From CAYVIB01 sp964451365 (GTDB taxonomy: Bacteria > Pseudomonadota > Gammaproteobacteria > Pseudomonadales > Cellvibrionaceae), in the NCBI GenBank assembly GCA_964451365.1, contig CAYVIB010000029.1, positions 11,977 to 75,976 on the forward strand: DNA of 64,000 nucleotides, given 5' to 3'. Of this stretch, positions 25,701 to 32,895 are shown piece by piece. The stretch's first letter is position 1. Each line of letters starts with the position of its first letter. Both the position numbers and the translations under genes were made by a program. The notes beneath the pieces were generated by a model that ran no database searches, was not told the DNA's origin, and worked only from the letters and a program-made list of their open reading frames with translations.

Positions 25701-28570
25701 GACCACTTACCAATAAAAAATTGTTAATCGTATTAATGCTATCGTCGGGTCTCGTAGCCTGTGGTGGTGGTGTTAAGCGAACCACGCTCGGTGACCTGGA
25801 ATACCAGCCAAAAAAAGAGGAAAAAGTTGAAGTTGCCAACCTCAGCCACGAACAGGTGAGGGAGGAGTACAAGGAGATACTTAACCTGGTGGAAGATCAA
25901 CAGTTGAAGGAGCAAATCGAGCGCCGAATTGCCGATGTGTACATGATGGAAGGCGTACACGACCAGAACCAGGCCAAGCCGCAAAAAAGCTATTATGTGG
26001 AGGCAATAAAATCGTACCGCCGTATTCTGGAGAAATATCCAGACTCGCCGGATAACGCCGAGGTGCTTTACCAATTGGCCAAAGCGTACGACATGGAAGG
26101 GCAGATTGACGAAGCTTTGAAGATGCTGACCCAACTGACCAGCCGCCATCCTTATTATCCCAACCTTCCGGAAGCGTATTTCCGCATGGGTGATATCCAT
26201 TTTAATTACCAGCGCTATGCACAGGCGGAAAAGGCCTATCTGGCGGTGACCCGTGCGCAAAATCCGAAATTGCATATGAATGCGTATTACATGTTGGGCT
26301 GGTCGTACTACAAACAGTACCAGTATGACAGGGCGCTCGATGCTTTCTCTTACGTGATAACACAATTGCTATCAAAGTCGGCTGATCCGGAAGCCCTGAA
26401 CAAGGCTGAACAGCTGTTAGTGACCGACACACTGCATTCAATAAGCCTGTCGCTGGATAAAATGGGCGGCGCGGAATATATGCCCTCGGTGGAAGCGCTG
26501 TACCGACAGGACTATGTCTGGATGATATACGAAGATCTGGGCGGTTATTACCTGGAAAAGGAGCTCTATGGCGAGTCCGTCGCCACCTACCGTCACTACG
26601 TGGAAAATTTTCCCGACTCATCAAAATCGCCGGAAATGCACAGCAGGCTGATCGAAACCTATATCAAGGGTGGATTTCCCCGGCAGGCGATTGAGGAAAA
26701 GGAAAGTTATGTTGCCGCTTATGGTATCCGGTCTTCTTATTCCGGTAACAGCAATGGTATCAGCGAAGAAATCTACGGCAAACTGAAAACCTATCTCGAC
26801 GAGCTGGCGCGTCATCATCACAGTGAAGGCCAGTTGCACGACAAAGAAATTGAGAAGTTTAACGAACAGGAAGAAAAAGGTGTTGATCCCAAGCAGATCA
26901 CATCCAAGCGTGCCAAGGAAGTAAAGCTGGCGAAACAGTCTTACGAAAAAGCCGCCGGTTTTTACGCACAATACGCTGAAACCTTTCCCAACGACGAACG
27001 CATTGACGAAATTTACTTCCTGAAAGCCGAAGCGCTTTTTGCCGCGGAGCTATTCGATCAGGCGGTTAGGGATTACGAGCGTGTAGCGTATAAACCGCAG
27101 GGAACCAGCGCCAAAAAGCATGCGGCCGATGCGGGTTACGCGGCTATTATTTCCTACCAGAATCATATCGCCACGTTACCGGCGCAAGGCAAGGTGGCCA
27201 AACAGTGGCAGGCAAGCGCGGTTGAGTCAATGCTCAGGTTTGCCGAGACATTCCACCAGGATGAACGCTCGCCGTCCGTGTTGACCAACGCGGCGGAATA
27301 CCTGTTCAGCCTGGATCAATACGATCGGGCGATCAAAGTCTCCGGTGAACTGATCGAGAAAAATCCGGCCCTGGACAAAACGCTCAAGAAAACCGCTTAC
27401 GGTATTCTGGCGCACTCCTATTTTAAATTGAATGACTATGCGAACGCGGAAAAAAGCTATGTTAATCAGCGTGCTCTGGTCGATAGCAAGAGCGACGAGT
27501 ACAGCCAGATTTCCGAACGCCTCGGCGCAACGATCTATAAAAAATCCGAAACCATTATTGCCGCCGGTGATAAGCAGCAGGCTGTTAATGAATTATTGAA
27601 AATCAAACAGCTCACGCCGGACGCCAAGGCGCGGGTGCCGGCTCAGTACGATGCGGCGGTAATGCTGCTGGAAATGGAAAACTGGGATGCGGCAATTGCC
27701 GAATTGAAAGAGCTTAATAGCGAATTTCCGGACCACGAACTGGCAGTGGAATTTCCCCGTAAGCTGGCCTATGCCTATGAAAAGAATGAAGATTGGGAGT
27801 TGGCGGCAAGGGCCTATCTCAACCTTTACGAAAACGACCAGGACGCGGAAGTCAAGCGCGAGGCGCTGTTTCTCGCTGCGTCGATGTTTGAACAAAATAC
27901 GAACTATAGCACGGCAATAACCCACTTTAAGCGCTACGCTCACGCCTACGAACAACCGTTTTCCACCCGGATGGAGGCGCGTTATCGCCTGGCGCTTAAC
28001 TATGAACGCCTGGGAGAAGCCGGAAAGCATCTCTACTGGCTGCGCCGTATTATCGAAAACGATAAAGAAGCGGGTTCCGCGCGAACCGAGCGCAGTAAAT
28101 GGCTGGCTGCGTGGGCCAGTATCAAATACGGAGATCACTATGGAGAGGAATTTCGCAAGTATCGCTTGCGCCAGCCGATAGTGGAAAGCATTTCCGGCAA
28201 GAATGAAAGCCTGGGGAAAGCTTCGGGTTATTACCAGAATGCCGCCGCTTACGGCATTTTGGAATTCGTCACCATGTCCAGTTTCAAGATCGCCGGTCTT
28301 TACCAGACGTTCGCCACCGATTTGCGCGCGGCGCCCGCGCCGGCGGGTTTGTCCGCCGAAGAGCAGGGCGTTTATGCGGAAATTATCGAGGAGCAGGCGC
28401 AACCGTTTGAACAATTGGCGATGGAGTTACACCGTGCCAATATCGAGCGGGCCTGGCATGGCGAATACAACGAGTGGATAGAAAAAAGCTTCGGGCAGAT
28501 GAAAATATTGTCGCCTGCCCGGTTTAATAAAACTGAGTTGATCGTGAGTTATGGCGATGAAATTCGTTAA
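25697..28570 (+). CDS. Large TPR-repeat lipoprotein
   Basis: At 957 residues this is the largest protein of the cluster. The signal peptide ends in the lipobox GLVAC (Cys22), and the next residues GGG favour the outer membrane. Many tetratricopeptide-like repeats follow, for example AYDMEGQIDEALKMLTQL, RMGDIHFNYQRYAQAEKAYL and LGWSYYKQYQYDRALDAF near residues 115-215, with later repeats to about residue 800. It resembles the TPR lipoproteins of gliding-type (AglT/GltE-like) systems. The 4-nt overlap with the previous gene and the overlap with the next imply strict coexpression. Confidence 0.88.
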   Translation: MRPLTNKKLLIVLMLSSGLVACGGGVKRTTLGDLEYQPKKEEKVEVANLSHEQVREEYKEILNLVEDQQLKEQIERRIADVYMMEGVHDQNQAKPQKSYYVEAIKSYRRILEKYPDSPDNAEVLYQLAKAYDMEGQIDEALKMLTQLTSRHPYYPNLPEAYFRMGDIHFNYQRYAQAEKAYLAVTRAQNPKLHMNAYYMLGWSYYKQYQYDRALDAFSYVITQLLSKSADPEALNKAEQLLVTDTLHSISLSLDKMGGAEYMPSVEALYRQDYVWMIYEDLGGYYLEKELYGESVATYRHYVENFPDSSKSPEMHSRLIETYIKGGFPRQAIEEKESYVAAYGIRSSYSGNSNGISEEIYGKLKTYLDELARHHHSEGQLHDKEIEKFNEQEEKGVDPKQITSKRAKEVKLAKQSYEKAAGFYAQYAETFPNDERIDEIYFLKAEALFAAELFDQAVRDYERVAYKPQGTSAKKHAADAGYAAIISYQNHIATLPAQGKVAKQWQASAVESMLRFAETFHQDERSPSVLTNAAEYLFSLDQYDRAIKVSGELIEKNPALDKTLKKTAYGILAHSYFKLNDYANAEKSYVNQRALVDSKSDEYSQISERLGATIYKKSETIIAAGDKQQAVNELLKIKQLTPDAKARVPAQYDAAVMLLEMENWDAAIAELKELNSEFPDHELAVEFPRKLAYAYEKNEDWELAARAYLNLYENDQDAEVKREALFLAASMFEQNTNYSTAITHFKRYAHAYEQPFSTRMEARYRLALNYERLGEAGKHLYWLRRIIENDKEAGSARTERSKWLAAWASIKYGDHYGEEFRKYRLRQPIVESISGKNESLGKASGYYQNAAAYGILEFVTMSSFKIAGLYQTFATDLRAAPAPAGLSAEEQGVYAEIIEEQAQPFEQLAMELHRANIERAWHGEYNEWIEKSFGQMKILSPARFNKTELIVSYGDEIR

Positions 28571-29297
28571 GTCAATAGGCTGCGCAGTCGCCCTGGTATT
28601 AACAGTAGGGCTGGGAGGTTGCGCGGGCAAAGCAAAGGATTTGGGGCTGGCACTGGAGAAGAGTCCGGCGCTGACGTTGCTGGAAACATCCCGGTTCCTG
28701 CCGAAACCGGAATTCGATGACGCCGGGATAATGCTCCCCTATGAGCGCAGCGAAAATCCCTATCTCGAGCAGGGCGGACGCATTAAGAAGAGTTCGGTGG
28801 AAGCTTATATCGAAGCACGCAGGGCGTATAAAGACGGCAGGTATGAGGTCGCCGAATCGGTGTTGACCAGGCTTATCGAGGAGGACGAAAGCTTGTCCGG
28901 TCCCTGGGTAATGAAAGGCGATATTGCGTTACAGCAAAACGATTTACAAAAAGCGCTGGATCACTATGTCGCTGCCATTAAAACCAACACCGATAACATC
29001 AGCGCCTATTTGCGACTGGCAAAAATCCAGCGCCTGAGGGGTGAATACCTGAATGCTCAGAACACATACGCACAGGTACTCGCACTGTGGCCGGATTGCC
29101 CCGAAGCGCACCTGAATCTCGGCGTGTTGTATGACGTGTATATGAATCACCCGTTGCGGGCGCAGAAACATATGGAGGCTTACCAGTTTTTAACCGGTGG
29201 GCAAAATGCGGAAGTGGCCAGGTGGCTTGAGGAGCTGCAGAAACGCACCGGTGTCGAGTTTACCCTGGGTACCTTGAAAGCCAAGCCTGTGTCGTAG
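28557..29297 (+). CDS. TPR-containing lipoprotein
   Basis: The signal peptide ends GLGGC (lipobox, Cys22 from the start at 28557). TPR helices occupy about residues 90-200 (AYIEARRAYKDGRYEVAESVL, GDIALQQNDLQKALDHYVAA and following). Two ATGs are close together. The one at 28557 has TGAG 8 nt upstream, while 28551 is only 2 nt from it. The start overlaps the end of the large TPR lipoprotein gene. The function is unknown; an outer-membrane-anchored partner of the other TPR proteins is likely. Confidence 0.85.
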   Translation: MKFVKSIGCAVALVLTVGLGGCAGKAKDLGLALEKSPALTLLETSRFLPKPEFDDAGIMLPYERSENPYLEQGGRIKKSSVEAYIEARRAYKDGRYEVAESVLTRLIEEDESLSGPWVMKGDIALQQNDLQKALDHYVAAIKTNTDNISAYLRLAKIQRLRGEYLNAQNTYAQVLALWPDCPEAHLNLGVLYDVYMNHPLRAQKHMEAYQFLTGGQNAEVARWLEELQKRTGVEFTLGTLKAKPVS

Positions 29298-29315
29298 AAA
29301 ACGGGGAGCAGACGA

Positions 29316-29633
29316 ATGAAAAAAACTGTTGTATCGATATTTGCACTGGTATTTTTTTCCTGCCCATGCCTGGCCGCGGAAGAAACCGAAAAGGAAAAAA
29401 CGGCGGCAAACAGTGCGGAACCCGCCATCCGTTTGGAATCGATTTTTACCGGCGACAAGGAGCAGCCGGCGGTCAGCTATTTTATTCCCTGGCAGGGCAC
29501 CAGCACACCCGATAAATTGCAGTGGGAAATTCAGCAAAAGCACGATGCGACCCTGCAGCTGATCGACAGGGATGTAATGCTTCGATCGATCAATATCTAT
29601 AACGATATGGATCTTGAAAAGCCCGACAAATAA
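29316..29633 (+). CDS. Small periplasmic protein of the cluster, 105 aa
   Basis: I do not recognise the family. A clean signal peptide (VVSIFALVFFSCPCLAAEE) precedes a short mature protein that contains RLESIFTGDKEQPAVSYFIPW and ends with an acidic tail. A GGGAG ribosome-binding site precedes the ATG. It lies between the TPR genes and the TolQ-like gene, 18 nt after the former. Confidence 0.78.
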   Translation: MKKTVVSIFALVFFSCPCLAAEETEKEKTAANSAEPAIRLESIFTGDKEQPAVSYFIPWQGTSTPDKLQWEIQQKHDATLQLIDRDVMLRSINIYNDMDLEKPDK

Positions 29634-29636
29634 TTT

Positions 29637-29664
29637 CTGAAACGGTCAATCATTGTTTCAGTTT
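29637..29664 (+). terminator. Weak stem-loop between the TPR and TolQ-like genes
   Basis: CTGAAAC (29637-29643) pairs with GTTTCAG (29655-29661) and is followed by TTTTGT. The stem is short, so it may only reduce read-through into the motor genes or act as a processing site. Confidence 0.35.
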
Positions 29665-29705
29665 TGTAATAAGTTGAGAGTTAAATCAAAAAGAGAGCGC
29701 CTACC

Positions 29706-30452
29706 ATGACAGATTTTTACAGTGTAGTAACCAACTTTTTCAAGGATGGGGGATTTTTTATCTACCCCATTGCGATCGTGCTGGCAATAGGGTTGGCCAT
29801 TGCCATTGAACGCTGGCTGTTCCTGACCCGCGAGCGTCTGCGCAATATCAAGGCGTTTGAGGATTTCCTGCCCCTGTTGCGCACAACAGACCTGGAAAAA
29901 ATGCATATGTACACCCGTGAAAGTACCGCGCCGGTGGTGCGTATTATTGGTTGCGGGCTGGATATGATGAAAGTTTCCAGGCAGCGGGCGGACATCGAAA
30001 ACTCGATGAATGAAGGTATGCTGGAAACCATGCCGCGACTGGAGCAGCGCACCGGCTATCTGGCGGTACTGGCGAATGTTGCAACCCTGCTGGGCCTGCT
30101 GGGTACCATCGTGGGTCTGATCGGAGCTTTTACCGCGGTGGCGCAGGCCGATCCGGCGGAAAAATCCGAATTGCTGTCCTCATCCATTTCGGTGGCGATG
30201 AACACCACGGCGTTCGGTCTGATTGCGGCAATACCGCTATTGGTATTGCACGCGATTATCCAGAATAAAACCTCCGCCATCGTTCGCAGCGTGGAAATGT
30301 CGGCGGTGAAATTCCTGAATATCATGACCTACCACAGAATGATCCAGGCCGGTATTACCCGCTTTGTGGAAAAGGACATGAGCCTGGTGCCTGTGGATGA
30401 ATCTCAGGTGTCATCCATCCCGGGGCAGGGCGGTGAGCTTCCTGCCACCTGA
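29706..30452 (+). CDS. MotA/TolQ/ExbB-type proton channel subunit
   Basis: Three transmembrane helices are evident at about residues 16-35, 119-146 and 165-186. The Gly-rich TM2 (LLGLLGTIVGLIGAF) and the TM3 segment NTTAFGLIAAIPLLVLHA are the family signature. Such proteins form the proton-conducting ring that powers TolA, TonB or gliding machines at the inner membrane. The genes after it encode two ExbD-type partners and a TonB-like transducer, so this is a complete energy-transducing set. The 248-residue length resembles AglR-like proteins. It is not tolQ itself: no tolA, tolB or pal follows. Confidence 0.95.
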   Translation: MTDFYSVVTNFFKDGGFFIYPIAIVLAIGLAIAIERWLFLTRERLRNIKAFEDFLPLLRTTDLEKMHMYTRESTAPVVRIIGCGLDMMKVSRQRADIENSMNEGMLETMPRLEQRTGYLAVLANVATLLGLLGTIVGLIGAFTAVAQADPAEKSELLSSSISVAMNTTAFGLIAAIPLLVLHAIIQNKTSAIVRSVEMSAVKFLNIMTYHRMIQAGITRFVEKDMSLVPVDESQVSSIPGQGGELPAT

Positions 30453-30503
30453 TTCCCGCTACCTGATTGTTGACCCCGGATTTAATAGCAGGCGGATTGT
30501 GCA

Positions 30504-31031
30504 ATGAATTTCAAATTCCATCATAAAACGGAAGACCAGACGGAACTGGAAGTGACCAGCTTCATGAATCTGATGATCGTGCTGGTGCCGGTACTGTTGC
30601 TGAGTATGACGTTCACCCAGATTACGGTGCTGGAACTCAGCCTGCCGGAACTGACCGGCGGCGTGGTTAATAGTGAGAATCCGCAATCTCAACTGGAAAT
30701 TGTGGTCGACGACAGTGGTTTTAAAGTTTTTTATCCTGAAAATGTCATGCTGCAGGAAATCCCTCTTGTCAAACGGGCGCTGGAAGAGGGCGAACCTGAA
30801 GTGGACGCATACGATTTTGCGCAACTGTCTCGTGTTATACAGGCGGTGAAGCAACAGTTGCCGGATAAAAAAGACGTGCTGGTGCTTTCCGGCGCGGACG
30901 TTGGTTACCAGGATCTGGTATCGACCATGGAAGCCGTCAAATCCTATAAAACGGTGGTGGCGGCCAGTGTCGTGGAGGTTGAGTTGTTTCCGGAAATTTC
31001 CCTTGATGACGCAAGTAAGGGACGTGGTTAA
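30504..31031 (+). CDS. ExbD/TolR-family protein lacking the usual membrane Asp
   Basis: This 175-residue single-span protein has an N-terminal helix (about residues 19-38) and a periplasmic domain. When VTSFMNLMIVLVP is aligned with the E. coli ExbD segment VTPFIDVMLVLLI, the proton-carrying Asp corresponds to Asn22 here. No other Asp or Glu lies inside the helix before residue 40. It therefore probably cannot carry protons itself and may act as a structural partner of the second ExbD. The periplasmic part ends with VVAASVVEVELFPEIS. Confidence 0.9.
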   Translation: MNFKFHHKTEDQTELEVTSFMNLMIVLVPVLLLSMTFTQITVLELSLPELTGGVVNSENPQSQLEIVVDDSGFKVFYPENVMLQEIPLVKRALEEGEPEVDAYDFAQLSRVIQAVKQQLPDKKDVLVLSGADVGYQDLVSTMEAVKSYKTVVAASVVEVELFPEISLDDASKGRG

Positions 31032-31034
31032 TTT

Positions 31035-31577
31035 ATGTTGAGTTCATCCGTTTTTTATCAGCGACAGAAAAGAAATCCGGTTGCCAAGCTCAGCCTGATC
31101 GCGCTGATGGATATTTTCACCATTCTGGTTTTCTTCCTGCTGCTCAATTCCGGTGAGGCGGAAAAAATCCAGAACGCCAAATTCGTTAAATTGCCGGACT
31201 CCAGTGTTGGCACGACACCACACAAAGAAGTGACTATTTTTATCGGCACGGAAGAGCTTTGGTTTGCCGACCAGTTTGTCACCAAAGTCGATGACATTAC
31301 CCTGACCAAGGACAACACGATTGAGGCGTTGTCCCAGGCGATGGTGGATCATGTCGCCAAGCGTACCGAATTGACCGAATTCGAAAAGCAGTCCGGCTTT
31401 GCCGTTACCATTATGGGAGACCAGGGTGTGCCGTTTTCGTTGGTGAAAAGTGTTATGGAGACGTGCCAGGAAAATAATTTCCGCAACGTTTCACTCGCGG
31501 TAAATCATATTGTCGGCGATGTCCAACCTGCTGGTTCAGCGGAGAACATTGTCGCCGTTGGTGGGGGGGGGGAGTAA
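31035..31577 (+). CDS. ExbD/TolR-family protein with the conserved membrane Asp
   Basis: A second ExbD-type protein of 180 residues starts 3 nt after the first one ends. The transmembrane segment LIALMDIFTILVFFLLL contains Asp26 at the position needed for proton transfer, unlike its neighbour. The periplasmic domain includes FAVTIMGDQGVPFSLVKSVMETC. The gene ends in ten consecutive G residues (31563-31572) that encode Gly-Gly-Gly just before the Glu and stop. The same tract supplies the ribosome-binding site of the next gene. Confidence 0.92.
   Translation: MLSSSVFYQRQKRNPVAKLSLIALMDIFTILVFFLLLNSGEAEKIQNAKFVKLPDSSVGTTPHKEVTIFIGTEELWFADQFVTKVDDITLTKDNTIEALSQAMVDHVAKRTELTEFEKQSGFAVTIMGDQGVPFSLVKSVMETCQENNFRNVSLAVNHIVGDVQPAGSAENIVAVGGGGE
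31563..31572 (+). repeat. Poly-G tract of ten at the exbD / transducer junction
   Basis: Ten G residues in a row lie at the 3' end of the second exbD gene. They overlap the GGAG ribosome-binding site for the ATG at 31582. Loss of one G would join the two reading frames without a stop between them. Confidence 0.9.
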
Positions 31578-31581
31578 GAAG

Positions 31582-32535
31582 ATGTCTCAGGGCATGCAAC
31601 CTCTGGCGCTTGATCTTGTTCTGCCGTGGCAAACGGACGCCGCGCAGGAGGAACGCTTCAAGAAAATTCTGAAGCGAGTCGTTGTTCCGTTTTTGATTTT
31701 GTTTATTTTGCTGCCTTTTCTGCCCGAACTGGATCTGGGGCCGGAGGAAATCGAAGAGCGGGTGGTCAAGACCCAAGTCATTCTTGAACCAAAAATAGTT
31801 GAGCCGCCACCCGCGCCTCCGCCAAAACCCAAACCGGTGGAACCGGTAAAGCCGCGGGAAGTTAAACCTGTTCCTGACCCGGTACCGCGGGTGGCGCCGG
31901 CATATGCCCCGAAATCGGCGGAGGAGCAGAAAGATTCCATCGCTAAATCGCAGGGCTTGAATAATTTGTCAAATCAGTTGGGCGCTTTACGCAAAAAACT
32001 CGACTTGGCCAAGCTGCAAAATAAAAATGTGTCCGACAGCAGCCAGGGTAGAGTCATGTACAGCGATCGCCAGGTATTGGGCAAGGAAAATGTCCAACGC
32101 AGTGACGGTATTGTGGTGGACGACGCAGACATGAGAAACACCGGTATCGAACTGGCGGGCTACCAGGCAACCGAGGTGGAAGGGGTGATTCAGGGCGGTT
32201 CGGAATTTGGAGACCCGCAGTCGAGTTACCTTTCCTATCAACGCGGTAAACGGGATATGGAAAGTATTCGCCGTACATTGGAGCAAACCAAAAGCCGGGT
32301 TCACACGCTTTATCAAAAAGCGTTATTGCAGCATCCGGATTTGGGCGGCAAGTTTAAATTTCAGCTCGTTATTGAGCCCAGCGGAGAGGTATCGAACCTG
32401 AAGTTGCTTACCAGCGAGTTGCATATAGACGATTTGGAAAGACAGTTCCTTGAGCACATTAAGCGCGTGAATTTTGGCGCGATGGATGTGTCACCAACTT
32501 CAGTCGAATACACTTTTGTGTTCCTGCCAAGTTAA
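31582..32535 (+). CDS. AgmX/PglI C-terminal-domain protein (TonB-like energy transducer)
   Basis: The start is the ATG at 31582 behind a strong GGAG; the reading frame is open upstream into exbD. The 317-residue protein has a short cytoplasmic N terminus and one transmembrane helix (VVPFLILFILLPFL, about residues 33-46). A Pro-rich periplasmic stretch follows (PPPAPPPKPKPVEP and onward, about residues 75-110), then a helical middle and a TonB-like C-terminal domain (KFQLVIEPSGEVSNLKLL ... VEYTFVFLPS). This layout matches the AgmX/PglI/GltJ family, which couples Tol-type motors to outer-membrane parts. It is the last gene of the cluster. Confidence 0.88.
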   Translation: MSQGMQPLALDLVLPWQTDAAQEERFKKILKRVVVPFLILFILLPFLPELDLGPEEIEERVVKTQVILEPKIVEPPPAPPPKPKPVEPVKPREVKPVPDPVPRVAPAYAPKSAEEQKDSIAKSQGLNNLSNQLGALRKKLDLAKLQNKNVSDSSQGRVMYSDRQVLGKENVQRSDGIVVDDADMRNTGIELAGYQATEVEGVIQGGSEFGDPQSSYLSYQRGKRDMESIRRTLEQTKSRVHTLYQKALLQHPDLGGKFKFQLVIEPSGEVSNLKLLTSELHIDDLERQFLEHIKRVNFGAMDVSPTSVEYTFVFLPS

Positions 32536-32895
32536 CGCTTTGTGACGCCAGTCACGATGGCTGGCGTACAGGTTGAGCGTCAACTTCCTTTCTTTATAGA
32601 TTTTTTTGTTCAGTTATAAGAATCGATAACGCGGGTTATAAGCGACCTATATCGGAAATTTATATCAGCTTTTATTCATCATGCGGAAAATTACGACCAA
32701 CTTTTGACCTAGTTAACATCTAGGAAATTGGTCGTAAACGGGATTAAAAACTGTGCAACCAGACACACTTCACTTTCCTATTGTGTGAGATCGTACCGTC
32801 CCTTTCCCTAAAAACTAGCCATTCTTTAAAAAAGGGCTGCCGTGACTCAAGCGCAGTAGATCAACGATCAGAGTCTTGCTAAATGGTGATGAAGT
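32536..32895. other. Regulatory region before the fibro-slime lipoprotein
   Basis: The stretch has a hairpin just after the transducer gene (ACGCCAG 32545-32551 / CTGGCGT 32561-32567, no U tract). Further on is a large palindrome at 32691-32737. It should contain the promoter of the next gene. No ORF is credible here. Confidence 0.5.
32691..32737. repeat. Large interrupted palindrome upstream of the mosaic lipoprotein
   Basis: TTACGACCAA (32691-32700) is perfectly repeated in inverse as TTGGTCGTAA (32728-32737). Nested inside is CCTAG (32708-32712) / CTAGG (32720-32724). It is about 160 nt before the start codon. It could be a double operator or an RNA stem-loop. Confidence 0.65.

Noticed and set aside
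29706..32535. Assignment as tol-pal or as a Zorya-type defence motor
   Set aside because: There is no tolA, tolB, pal, or Zorya C/D/E-type partner; the AgmX-like transducer and TPR lipoproteins fit the Agl/Glt pattern better.
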